Below, in pieces: positions 48,745 through 59,000 of a stretch of DNA of 64,000 nt (positions are counted from its first letter, which is position 1; every line of letters begins with the position of its first letter). Position numbers and translations under genes: made by a program. The stretch is from the NCBI RefSeq assembly GCF_014982805.1, contig NZ_JADCKC010000002.1, positions 496,001 through 560,000 on the forward strand, in the 5' to 3' direction. Below the pieces are notes generated by a model. The model worked only from the letters and a program-made list of their open reading frames with translations. It did no database searches and was not told the origin of the DNA. Source of the DNA: Gemmiger gallinarum (GTDB taxonomy: Bacteria; Bacillota; Clostridia; Oscillospirales; Ruminococcaceae).

Positions 48745-51654
48745 TTGGGCTGGTCCTTCTACTATCCCAGCACCGGCGGTTCCGGCTCCGGCGCCGTGGG
48801 TTCCGACGGACTGGTCTCCCCCAAGGAGGCTCTGGCCGCCGCGGGCATCCAGATCAACGAGGCGCTGGAAACCTACTACCTCAACTGGTCCAATGAGCAC
48901 TACACCGAGTGGATGGTCACCAAGGCCAACGGCTACTACACCGACGAGGACACCAACACTTCCCCCGCCCGGCCCTCGGTGAGCAAGGCCTACCAGGCGG
49001 CCTGGGACGTGCCCGAGCTCAACGGCCAGCTGGTGGCCGAAGCCTGTGACCAGTCCGACGCCGCAGCCAACAACGTCCAGATTGTCTGGATCGGCCGGGG
49101 CGGCGGCGAGTACCACGACTGCCCCACCGTCATGACCAAGGAGGGCGGTAGCGTCAACACCTACGGCGTCAACCCCGACAAGCACTATCTGGAACTCACC
49201 GACGAGGAGGAGGCCGTCCTGGCCAAGGCCAAGGAGCTGCGGGGCGAAAACGGCAAGGTCATCGTCATCATCAACGCCAACAACACCATGGAGCTGGGCG
49301 AGCTCCAGGACGACGACAGGGTGGATGCCATCCTCTTTGTGGGCGGCCCCGGCAAGCAGGGCTTCTACGCCATCGGCGACGTGCTCAACGGCACGGTGAA
49401 CCCCTCCGGCCGTCTGGCGGACACCTACGCCGCCGACCTGCTGGCCAGCCCCGCTATGGAGAACTTCAGCAGCAAGGTCTACTATGACGCCGACGCTGCC
49501 TTCCCCAACCAGTACGACACCATGATCGACTACACCGATGCCGACGGCAGCACCTCCCAGCGCCCCATTCTGTTCGTGGGCTACGAGGAGGGCATCTACG
49601 TGGGCTACCGCTTCTATGAGACGGCAGCCGCCGACGGCTTCTTCACCTCCGCCCAGCTGCCTGCAGGCGTCACCGACCCCTACTACAACCGGGAGAACGG
49701 CGTCATCTATCCCTTCGGCTACGGCCTGTCCTACACCACCTTCACCCAGGAGCTGACCAAGGCCACTTACTCCGACGGTGTCTTTACCTTTGAGGTCAAG
49801 GTCACTAACACCGGCAGCGTGGCAGGCAAGGATGTGGTGGAGCTCTATGTGGAGACTCCCTACACCCCCGGCGGCATCGAGAAGTCCAAGGTCGTCCTCT
49901 GCGGCTTTGACAAGACCGACATCCTGCAGCCCGGCGCCGACCAGACCATGACCATCCGGGTGGAGGCCGAGGATCTGGCCTCCTACGACGATACCGTCAA
50001 CCAGTGCTATGTGCTGGATGCCGGCGACTGCACCTTCTACCTGGGCACCGTAAACGGCACCGTCTACGGTTCCCATTCCTGGGCCTACGCCACCCCGGCA
50101 GACTCCGCCAGTCTGACCGCCGGCGCCAACGCCGTCACCTTTGCAGCGGCCAACGCCATCAGCGAGACCAAGATTTACAACGACGAGCACGACGGCAAGC
50201 GTGCCAGCGACGAGACCACCGCCACCAATGCCTTCACCCGGGAAATGACCGGCAACAACCTGAAGGTCGCCAACGGCGACGCCACCATGAACCGTGCCGC
50301 CGGGTTTGCAGCCTCCTGGCCCACCGCCCCTCAGGCGGAGGACACCGTCATGCCCCAGGAGCTCAAGGACATTCTGAACGACAACAACTACAGCACCAAG
50401 GAAGCCACCGCCCTCCACGACGAGGATGTGGAGATGCCGGTCACCGGCAAAAACGCCGGCCTCCAGCTCATCGACCTGCGGGGCCTGAGCTTTGACGATC
50501 CGTTGTGGGAGACCTACATCCAGCAGTGGAAGCCGGAGGAGATGGCCCTGCTGCTGGGCAAGGCAGGCTTCCAGACCGAGGCCTTCACCCAGTACGGCAA
50601 GCCCACCACACTGGACAACGACGGCCCCCAGGCCTTCCGTCACCAGGCCCTGGGCGAGGAAAACGAGAAGATCGACACCTATTACATGACGGCCTTCCCC
50701 TGTGAGGCACTGCTGGCCTGCACCTGGAACGAGGACCTGCTGGAGGAGATCGGCCAGAACGTGGGCGCCGAGGGTTCGGTCAACGGCATGTCCGGCTGGT
50801 ATGCCCCCGGCCTGAACACCCACCGCACGGCGTTCGGCGGACGCAACTTCGAGTACTTCTCGGAGGACCCCTTCCTGGCAGGCAAGCTGGCCGCCCGGGA
50901 GATCGCCGGTGCGGCCCAGTACGGCGTCTTTACCTACATCAAGCACTTTGCCATGAATGAGCAGGAAGCCTTCTGCCGCTCCTGGTGCTGCGGCATGCAC
51001 ATGGACGACAGCCTGGACCGCTACCAGAACCCCGAATGGATGCTCATGACCTGGGCCAATGAGCAGACGGTGCGTGAGATCTACCTCAAGGCCTTTGAGA
51101 TCGCCATCAAGGAGGCCACCGTCGACCTTAAGTATCTGGACAGCGAAGGCAACGAGCAGGTGGCGGAGGATTTCCGCTGCGCCACCGGCGTCATGACCGC
51201 CTTCTGCTGCGTGGGCAACACCTGGTCGGGCGGCAACCACGCCCTGCTCCAGACCGTCCTGCGGGACGAGTGGGGCTTTGACGGCACCGCCCTCACCGAC
51301 TACGCCCTCCACGACTTCATGTACCCCGACCAGATGATTCGCAACGGCGGCACCGCCTGCCTCCAGTCCAACCGCAAGGATTTTGTGGACCAGAACAACC
51401 CCAGTGCCACCACCGTCAAGTACCTGCAGAAAGCCACCCACGAGATGTGCTACATGGTGGCCAACTCCAACGCCATGAACGGCATGGCCCCCGGCTCCAC
51501 CATCACCTACTCCCTGGCCCCCTGGGAGATGGGCTGCGCCGTGGCCATCGTGGTCACCGGCCTGCTGTTCGCCGCGGTCATCGTGCTCAGCGTGCTGCGG
51601 GTCCGGGATGAAAAGCGTCATCCCGACCGGTATCATTCGGCCAAGTCCCTGTAA
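48745..51654 (+). pseudogene. GH3 glycoside hydrolase, domain-permuted type, 5' end missing
   Basis: The 969-residue frame lacks a proper start: it opens inside GWSFYYPSTGGSGSGAVGSD. Compared with the intact paralogue at 56055-59096 it lacks the first 120-130 residues (anchor span and start of the sandwich domain). The order is permuted for GH3: alpha/beta sandwich (NGTVNPSGRLADTY), fibronectin-like domain (YPFGYGLSYTTF), then the TIM barrel (APGLNTHRTAFGGRNFEYFS, IKHFAMNEQEAF, nucleophile Asp in TALTDYALHD) and a C-terminal span (AVAIVVTGLLFAAVIVLSVL). Expected role: beta-glucosidase or beta-xylosidase at the cell surface. It may be inactive as joined here. Confidence 0.8.
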
Positions 51655-51819
51655 AGGGAACCAATCCCCGGCACCGACAGGGAATTGGCGGAGGGCTTCG
51701 GGCCGGGTTCCGGACCTTTGACCGCAAGGCAAAAGCCCGGGCAAGCATCCCCGCAGCCCGGCCCGACGCCTTCCGCCGCCCTTTTCGGGTTTTCCTTTGG
51801 AAGGGAACCTCATAAAAGC

Positions 51820-51855
51820 AGAATCCCCCGGATGCATCCGCATCCGGGGGATTCT
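51820..51855. terminator. Bidirectional terminator
   Basis: AGAATCCCCCGGATG (51820-51834) and CATCCGGGGGATTCT (51841-51855) form a perfect 15-bp stem. It separates the GH3 gene from the convergent kinase operon. The 165 bases before it (51655-51819) hold no gene. Confidence 0.88.
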
Positions 51856-51861
51856 GTCTGT

Positions 51862-52224
51862 TTATTTCATGGAGTCGGCAGGGCCGGATGGCGGTTCCTG
51901 CCTTTCCAGTTCCTGCTGTCGGGCCAGCAGGGCATCCAGATACCGGCGGGCGGCATCGGGTTCTCCCCGTTCCAGAAAGCCCTGCAACACCAAAAGCTCA
52001 TTCTTGGCGTCGTGCTGGGCCAGGCGAAGATCTTCCAGCGCCCGCATTTCCTTTTTTATCCGCAGGTAGAGCTCCTGCTCCCGCCGGGTGATGGTCTCCA
52101 TCTCCCGCCGGGTCTTCCAGCGCTGCAGCTGGTAGGCCACCATGCTGACGCCCAGCACCAGGAACAGAACAGCAAAAAAAGCCGCGGTGTTCCTGGCAAT
52201 GTACATTTGATCAAACAAAGGCAT
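51862..52224 (-). CDS. Membrane-anchored stand-alone DHp (histidine phosphotransfer-like) protein
   Basis: A 120-residue protein: one N-terminal span (TAAFFAVLFLVLGVSMVAY), a charged coiled-coil helix, then a GHKL-type dimerisation helix pair with the phospho-acceptor motif LAQHDAKNELLVLQGF (H71) and second helix EPDAARRYLDALLARQQ. Nothing follows: there is no ATPase domain. ATG 52224 follows AAGGGAAAA and overlaps the kinase end by 14 bases. The kinase next door lacks a His at this position, so this protein probably supplies the phospho-acceptor, Spo0B-like. It may also be a regulatory decoy. Confidence 0.65.
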   Translation of the reverse strand: MPLFDQMYIARNTAAFFAVLFLVLGVSMVAYQLQRWKTRREMETITRREQELYLRIKKEMRALEDLRLAQHDAKNELLVLQGFLERGEPDAARRYLDALLARQQELERQEPPSGPADSMK

Positions 52225-53533
52225 GGGTTTTCCCTTTCTGGAGGCTGCGTGTCTCAGGCAGAGAAACCAGGGCAGTGGCCTCGGCAATTCCGTCCGCCAC
52301 CGTCAGGGTATAGCTGCCCTGATACCGCCGGGTGATGTCCTGTAAAATCTTGCGGCCGAAGCCGTGGTCCTTGCCCCGGGGCCCCGCCGGATGGGCGGGC
52401 ACCGGGTTGCGCACCGTCACGCAGAGGCAGCCCGCCGCCTGGGCAAACTCGATCTCCACCCGGGCCGGGCGGGGCGCCTGGGCGGCTGCCGTGACCGCAT
52501 TGCTGAACAGATTGTAGAACAGGCTGGCCAGGTCCACCGGCGGCAGGGTGCACTCCCGGGCCAGACTGCCCCGGATCTCCAGCTCCACCCCCGCCTTGTC
52601 GCAGCGGTAGGCCGCATCGGCCAGGGCCACGTCGGCCACCGGGTTGTCGGCATAGCGCCGCACCGCCCGGATACTGCTCCGGGTCATCTCCCGCACCCGC
52701 TCCAGGGCGGCGTCGGTGCTGCCCTCCTTCAGCAGGGCGTCCACCTCTTCCAGGCAGCGGCGGTGCTGCTGCCGCAGACGGCGCAGGGTTTCCAGATCAT
52801 GCTCCTCGGCTTCCAGTTCGCTGCGGTGCATCTCCTCCCGGGAGGCGGTGGCCGCCACCATCCGCCGGGTGATGCCACGGTAAACGATCCAGAAGACCGT
52901 CAGCAGCACCGCCATCTCCACAATGAGCCGCCCGAAGGCCTCCCCGTAGATGTCGGTGGCCTTGTCGGCCGCCCGGACCAGCGCCCACTGTTCCAGATTC
53001 ATGGCAATGTTGGCCCAGGGGGAGATCACCGCCAGGGAGGTATAGGCCCAGTCGGGCAGCATCTCCGCCAGGCGGACCAGTCCCCGGGCCAGGATCACCG
53101 ACGCTGCCGTGGCAATTACCGACCCGATGTACATGATGAGATAGCCCAGCACTCCGGGGTTGCCGCCGTTTTCCTGGGCAATATTGATGAACCAGACATA
53201 GAAGGGCGCCAGCACGCCGCTTTGCAGACAGATGCCCAGAATGACCACAAACAGCTTGCGCCGCCAGTTGTCCGCAAAGCAGGCCAGAAGGATGAAGGGC
53301 AGCAGAACATTGATGGTGATGGTGATGTAGCCGCTGGCATCCGTCCCCAGCCCCGCCAGCTTCCAGGCGGCGTCGGCGAAGGCCTTGGCGGCGAGGGACA
53401 CCCCGCCGAAGATCCAGAACAGCAGCTGGAGGCGCCGGTCCTTTTTGGGATGCAGCATGAACCAGTACTGGTAGAATCCCAGCAGAGAACAGGGCACCAG
53501 GAGCAGGCCCAGCCAGAAGACACGCTCCGTCAC
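52211..53533 (-). CDS. GHKL sensor kinase with a degenerate H-box
   Basis: A 440-residue membrane protein with about six N-terminal spans and an AgrC/NatK-like C-terminus. The ATP site is intact: N-box LASLFYNLFSNAVTAA and G-box KDHGFGRKILQDITRRYQG. The dimerisation helix reads RLRQQHRRCLEEVDALLKEG. By spacing to the Gly before the second helix (16 residues) the acceptor His falls on Q255, and the usual HDxxN has become QQHRR. GTG 53533 overlaps the response regulator by four bases. It may transfer phosphate in trans to the small HD-containing protein. Confidence 0.8.
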   Translation of the reverse strand: MTERVFWLGLLLVPCSLLGFYQYWFMLHPKKDRRLQLLFWIFGGVSLAAKAFADAAWKLAGLGTDASGYITITINVLLPFILLACFADNWRRKLFVVILGICLQSGVLAPFYVWFINIAQENGGNPGVLGYLIMYIGSVIATAASVILARGLVRLAEMLPDWAYTSLAVISPWANIAMNLEQWALVRAADKATDIYGEAFGRLIVEMAVLLTVFWIVYRGITRRMVAATASREEMHRSELEAEEHDLETLRRLRQQHRRCLEEVDALLKEGSTDAALERVREMTRSSIRAVRRYADNPVADVALADAAYRCDKAGVELEIRGSLARECTLPPVDLASLFYNLFSNAVTAAAQAPRPARVEIEFAQAAGCLCVTVRNPVPAHPAGPRGKDHGFGRKILQDITRRYQGSYTLTVADGIAEATALVSLPETRSLQKGKTHAFV

Positions 53534-54282
53534 GGGGCCTTCACCTCCAGTGCGGACTGCCGCGCCGCATAAGCCACAAAGCTCCGGCGCACCGCTGCCG
53601 CGTATCTGCGGCTGACGGGAATGTCCACCCCGTTGCGCATGCGGATGGTATTTTTTTCATACTTTCCCGCAAAGGTCCAGTGGATGGCAAAGCTCTTGTG
53701 GGTCTGACAGAAGAATACCGGGTCCAGCCTGACCACCAGATCCTCCAGCTTGTCCGGGGTGGAAAAGCTTCCCCCCAGGGTATGGACCCAGGTCACCCGA
53801 ACCTGCCGCTCCAGATAAAGGATATCGTCGGCAGGGATCTGAATGGCGTGGCCGGGGGCGCCCAGGATCAGCATCTGCCCCGACACTGCGGCCGCATCCC
53901 GGTGCTCCAGACGGCGGCAGGCCCGCTGAACGGCAGGGGGCAGACGGGTCGCCATCTCCTCCTTGAGGACGAAGGCAATGTGCTCCACGTCGTAGACATC
54001 CTGACAGTATGCCATATAGGCGGTGAGAAAGATGATCTGGCATCCCGGGCTGCGCCGCAGCAGCTGCCGGGCCAGCTCGATACCGCTCTGCCGGGGCAGC
54101 TGAATGTCCAGCACCGCTATATCAAAGGGCTCCGGCTGCTTCAGCAGAGTCCGGGGATCGGCAAAGGGGCAGATCCGGTGGTCGGTGTCGGCCAGCACCT
54201 CCCCCAAAAGACGGCAGGTGCCGGCCAGCAGTTCAGGTTCGTCGTCACAGACAGCCACCGTCAGCCTTCCGGCGTCGCTCAT
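53530..54282 (-). CDS. LytTR-family response regulator
   Basis: The 250-residue protein has a receiver (VAVCDDEPELLAGTCRLL, acceptor Asp in IAVLDIQLPRQSG, IIFLTAYMAYCQDVYDVEHI, Lys in FVLKEEMATR) and a LytTR domain (ADDILYLERQVRVTWVHTLG, FFCQTHKSFAIHWTFAG, IPVSRRYAAAVRRSFVAY). I chose ATG 54282 over 54312 since GGGGGGAAAGG lies just ahead. It leads the RR-kinase-DHp operon. Its targets are not apparent, though an amino-acid symporter is next door. Confidence 0.9.
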   Translation of the reverse strand: MSDAGRLTVAVCDDEPELLAGTCRLLGEVLADTDHRICPFADPRTLLKQPEPFDIAVLDIQLPRQSGIELARQLLRRSPGCQIIFLTAYMAYCQDVYDVEHIAFVLKEEMATRLPPAVQRACRRLEHRDAAAVSGQMLILGAPGHAIQIPADDILYLERQVRVTWVHTLGGSFSTPDKLEDLVVRLDPVFFCQTHKSFAIHWTFAGKYEKNTIRMRNGVDIPVSRRYAAAVRRSFVAYAARQSALEVKAP

Positions 54283-54426
54283 ATCCTTTCCCCCCAACAA
54301 CCGAGTCTCCATTTATCATACCGCAAAAAATATCGAATTATTTTATTATATCACGGCGCCTTCCGAAAAGAAAGAACGCCATCGAACGCTCCGGCCGGGT
54401 CTTCCGGGGGCTTTTCCCCTCCCGGC

Positions 54427-55812
54427 CTATTTAGGCGGAACATTTTTTTCGTAGTCCTTCAGTGCCGCCAGGGCCTTGGGAGCCAGGGGGACCAGAGCGA
54501 TCATGTTGAACACGGTCATCAGACCGATGCCCACATCTCCCAGGTCCCAGACAAACTGATACGCCGCCAGTCCGCCCACAAACAGCATGGCCAGCGCCAC
54601 CACCTTGTACAGCGTCTGAGACAGCCAGTTGTCCCCGAACAGATAGGCCACATTGGACCGGGCGTAGAACAGCACCCCCAGAAAGGTGGAAAAACTGAAC
54701 AGCCACAGAATCACCGCGATAAACACCGCGCCGAACTCTCCCAGATGGTACTGCATGGCTGTCTGAAGCAGATCCATGCCCTCCAGGCCGTCGGTGAGGG
54801 TGCTGGGGGTCAGCAGCATGATCATGGCCGAGCAGCTGCAGATGACGATGGTGTCGATAAATACGCCCAGTGCCTGGACCAGTCCCGCCTTGGCGGGGTG
54901 GCTGATGTGGGCGGCCGCGGCCGCGCAGGGGGCCGACCCGGACCCGGCCTCATTGGAGAAGAGGCCCCGCTTGGCCCCGTTGGTGATGACGGCGCCGAGC
55001 CCGCCGCCCGCCACCTGCCGCAGGCCGAATGCCTCGGAGAAGATGCGTCCGAAAACGGCCGGGAGCTGTCCGGCGTTTTTGACGATGATGAAAAGGGTGA
55101 TGAAGAAGTAGCAGGCCGCCATGACCGGGACGACGACATCCAGCACCCGGACGGTGGCGTTTTTGCGCAGCACGACCACCGCCGCAATGGCTACCAGCAC
55201 CACGGTGGACCAGAGGGGCGGCAGGTGGAAGGCGTTTTCAAAGGAGGCGGAGATGGTGTTGCCGATAACCTGACTGATGCCGCACCAGCAGACGAGCCCG
55301 GAGAGGGCAAACAGTGCCGCCAGCACCGAGCGTCTGCGCCGGCTGCCCTTTGGCACAAAAAGATGGTGAAGATAGTAGGCAGGTCCCCCGCGCCAGCCGC
55401 CGTAGAGGGGATCTTTCTCCTTATAGATCTGGGCGAGGGTGGCCTCCACAAAGGCGGTGGAGGAGCCGATCAGCGCCATGAGCCACATCCAGAACACGGC
55501 CCCCGCGCCGCCCGCCGAGATGGCTGCCACCACCCCCACCAGATTGCCCATGCCCACCCGGCAGGCGGTGGAGACAATAAGGGCCTGAAGCCCCGAGATT
55601 CCCTCCCGGGAGGAGGTGTTTTTCTCCATGGTGACGCGGAACATCTCGGGGAAGAGGCGGAAAGGCAAAAATCTGGTCCGCACCGTAAAGTAAAGCCCCG
55701 CCGGCACAAGGATGAGCACCAGCAGCGAAAGTCCCAGGCTGCTGCCGCCGGGCAGCGGGATGGTGACCAGATCCCCCCACAGAAGATTGTAAAGCGCCTG
55801 AAACAATACCAT
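54427..55812 (-). CDS. Alanine/glycine:cation symporter (AGCS family)
   Basis: A 461-residue membrane transporter with about eleven spans. Family hallmarks include GISGLQALIVSTACRVGMGNLVGVVAA (shown here by its GMGN core), GAVFWMWLMALIGSSTAFVE, YGGWRGGPAYYL, and RGLFSNEAGSGSAPCAAAAA. It imports alanine, glycine or D-alanine with Na+ or H+. It ends with TAG, the only intact gene in the window that does so as far as I can see. It is upstream of the LytTR-kinase operon on the same strand, with a 144-base gap. Confidence 0.93.
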   Translation of the reverse strand: MVLFQALYNLLWGDLVTIPLPGGSSLGLSLLVLILVPAGLYFTVRTRFLPFRLFPEMFRVTMEKNTSSREGISGLQALIVSTACRVGMGNLVGVVAAISAGGAGAVFWMWLMALIGSSTAFVEATLAQIYKEKDPLYGGWRGGPAYYLHHLFVPKGSRRRRSVLAALFALSGLVCWCGISQVIGNTISASFENAFHLPPLWSTVVLVAIAAVVVLRKNATVRVLDVVVPVMAACYFFITLFIIVKNAGQLPAVFGRIFSEAFGLRQVAGGGLGAVITNGAKRGLFSNEAGSGSAPCAAAAAHISHPAKAGLVQALGVFIDTIVICSCSAMIMLLTPSTLTDGLEGMDLLQTAMQYHLGEFGAVFIAVILWLFSFSTFLGVLFYARSNVAYLFGDNWLSQTLYKVVALAMLFVGGLAAYQFVWDLGDVGIGLMTVFNMIALVPLAPKALAALKDYEKNVPPK

Positions 55813-55954
55813 AACCGTTTCCTTTCCCTACGCCAGCTCTGCCGCCGGTTTTTTCCGCTCATCAGTGTACCATCCCGGCAGGCATTTGTAAAATCCCCCT
55901 GCCCGTCCGGCCAGACCGGCATGCACGGAACGCACGGGCACAACCTGCCGTAAA

Positions 55955-55998
55955 AACCCCAAAGCGGGGCCGGAAGTTTCCGGTCCCGCTTTGGGGTT
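55955..55998. terminator. Bidirectional terminator
   Basis: AACCCCAAAGCGGGGCCGGAA (from 55955, 20 paired bases) and its complement ending GGGGTT at 55998 form a long hairpin between the GH3 stop (56055) and the symporter start. Confidence 0.85.
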
Positions 55999-56054
55999 GT
56001 GTAAGAAAAAAGAAGAAGCAAGAAGAAGAGAAGACTTCTTCGGAGGATGGCGAA

Positions 56055-59000
56055 TCAGGCGTTTTCAGGATCAGCCTTGGCCTTTGCTTTCTTGCCGCTG
56101 CGGACAGCCATGACGATGGACAGCACTGCCAGCAGGCCAAAGACCACGTCGCAGACGATGAAGGCGATCTGCCACCAGGTGGTGACCTCGATGACCTGCA
56201 TGTTGGGGCTGACACCGTTCATGGCGTTGGAGTTGGCCACGGTGTACAGGATGCGGGCGGTCGCCTGACGCATGGCGCTGACGACAGTGGCGTCATCCTG
56301 ATACTGACGGAGCTTGTCGGTCCACTTGGTGGCGTCGTTGCAGTCCCAGGCATCGCCGCCGGCCAGAACGCCCTGCACCACATCCATGTAGTTGTTGGAG
56401 TTGGAGAAGTCGGTGACGGCAAAGCCTTCCATGCCCCACTCGCCGCGGAGGATGTTGGTCAGCAGGTTGTAGTCGCCGCCTGCCCAGACGCAGCCGATGC
56501 GGTTGAAGGAGGTCATGACGCAGTAGGCGTTGGCGTCCTCTACGGGATACTCGAAGGCCTGGAGGTAGATCTCACGGGCGGCCTGCTCGTTGGTCCAGAC
56601 GCAGATGCCGTCACGGGCGGTCTCCTGGTCGTTGAGGGCGAAGTGCTTCATGTAGACGTAGACGCCCTTGGACTGGATGCCGCTGACCTCGGCCGCGCAG
56701 GTCTTGCCGGAGATGAAGGGATCTTCGGAGTAGTACTCGAAGTTCCGGCCGGAGTAGGGAGTGCGGTGAATGTTGACGCCGGGGCCGTAGATGCCGGAGT
56801 ACGCCTTGCCGTTGGCCAGCAGGCAGTCATTGCCCATGCTGCGGCCCACCGCCTCGGCGATGGAGGGATCGAAGGTGGCCGCCAGCAGGTCGGCGGAGGT
56901 GTAGCTGGTGGAGGAGGAACCGCCGGTCAGGGTCGCAGTGATGCCCTGGGGGCCGTTCTCATCCTTGGTGACCGGCTTGTTGACGCTGGCCACGGGAGCG
57001 GTGCAGTGGTAGGCCTGGCCGATGAGCTTGCTCATCTCGGCAAAAGTGACCTGATCCAGCAGGTTGCTCCAGGTGTACTGGGTGCCGTCCACATCAACGC
57101 TGCCGTCCATGGGCACGCCCACGAACTGAGCCAGATTCAGGGTACCCTCCGCGCCCATGGCGGGCATTTCGGAGGAGAGGGCGGCATCCTCGGGGATGTT
57201 TTCCACCGTGGCCTTGAGAGCGGCGACCAGCTGATCGTTGGCCGGGATCTGGACGGCGGCACTGTAGGAGGTGGCGGTGATCTGAGCCTGAGGCATGGTG
57301 CCGGCCCAGTCGCTGCGGCTGACGTAGACGATGTCGTTGGAGGTATCGTCGTCCACCTTGTTCAGGTCGCCGTGGTCCAGCTGGTTGGTGATGGCTGCAC
57401 CGGTCTCGGCGGTGGCGTAGGTGGTGGTGTCCAGGGAAGCCTGGTTGTACTGGACGGCCAGGGCAGCATTGCCCTCGGCGGTCATGCGGGCGGTATCCAC
57501 GGTGCCGTTGGCGGTGTCGCCCAGGGCAGCCTTGGCGGCCAGGATGTTGTTCAGCGCCTCATGGGAGCCGTTGCCCGCGGCGAAGTAGTAGTTGCCTGCA
57601 TCCACGATGTAGGTCTTGGCGCCGTTGGCGTCGTAGGCACGCATCTCGCTCTTGTCCACGGTGACGGTAGCGGCAGCGGTCTGGCCGGCGGGGACGCTGA
57701 CCTTGGTGTAGCCCACCAGCTCGACGGAAGCCTTCTCCACGCCGTTGGCACGGTCATAGTCGGTGTAGGGGGACTGCATGTAGATCTGCACCGTCTCGGC
57801 GCCGTCCACAGCGCCGGTGTTGGTGACATCCACGTTGAAGGTGAAGCTGTCGCCGTTGTCCTGCATGGTCAGAGGACCGTAGGAGAAGGTGGTGTAGGAC
57901 AGGCCGTAGCCGAAGGGATAGGCCACGGTGGAGGCGTAGTCATAGTCGCCCACGTTGGCGTTGCCCAGAACGTAGTCCTCGTAACGGGTCTCGTAGTAGC
58001 GGTAGCCCACGTAGATGCCTTCCTGATAGGCAACGTAGTACTCGTTGTTGCTGCCTGCGAATGCCAGGCCGGCCTCAGCTGCATTGGTGTAGGAGGTGGC
58101 ATGGGCGTTCTGGATGGCGGGGGAGGTCAGGTTGTCGTAGCAGTAGGTATCCACCAGCTTGCCGCTGGGATTGACGGTGCCCTTGAGCAGGTCGCCGATG
58201 GCATTGATGCCGGTCTGGCCGACCTCGCCCACCCACAGGCAGGCGTCGATGCTGTAGTCGGTGCCGCAGATGGCGGGGTTGAGGAAATCCAGCTCGATGG
58301 GGTTGGTGGCGTTGAGCAGGACGACGATCTTCTGGATCTGGCCGGCAGCCTTGAGCTCTGCCAGCTTGGCCAGCAGATCCCGCTCCTCGGTGGTGAGGGA
58401 GAGGATGTTGCCGTCGCCGTCGCCGGAGTTGTACCAGGGTAGGTCGGAGCCCTCGCCGCAGATACGGCCGAAGACCACGATGGCGGCATCGCCGTACCGG
58501 GAGACCGAGTTCCACTCGGTGTCGGTGTAGGCGCTCTGGGGAACCTCATTGACGAGGAACTCGGCGTTGTTGAAGATGTAGTTGTTCAGCGAGCCGGAAG
58601 CGGTGACCAGGCCGTAGCTGGAGCCCGCACCGGTGGTGTAGAAGTCCCACATGGTGGGGTTGACCGAGAAGCCGTCGGCTTCCAGCGCATCCTTGAGCTT
58701 GGTGGCGTTGGAGGTATCCATGCCGCCGGAGCCGGTGCCGCCGTAGACGAAGTCGGCGCTGGTGGTGCCGAACAGGGTGACCTTGGCGCCCTCTGCCAGA
58801 GGCAGGGCGCTGTTGTTGTTGAGCAGCAGGGTGGCGCCGTTGACCACCACGCTCTCGCAGACCTGAGCAGCGTTGGCAGCCTGGTCCTCGCTGGAGGTGA
58901 AGTCGGCCTCAAAGTAGGTCTGGCCGGGATCGCCGATGGTCTTGGTGGACTCGGTTCCCAGGACCATGTTGATGATGGAGGCATAGTTGTTGGCGATGGG

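Noticed and set aside
48739-51843. 1034-codon open frame on the - strand opposite the GH3 gene
   Set aside because: It is a shadow of the GH3 coding strand: Gly/Val/His-rich, with no recognisable motif and no promoter or ribosome site.
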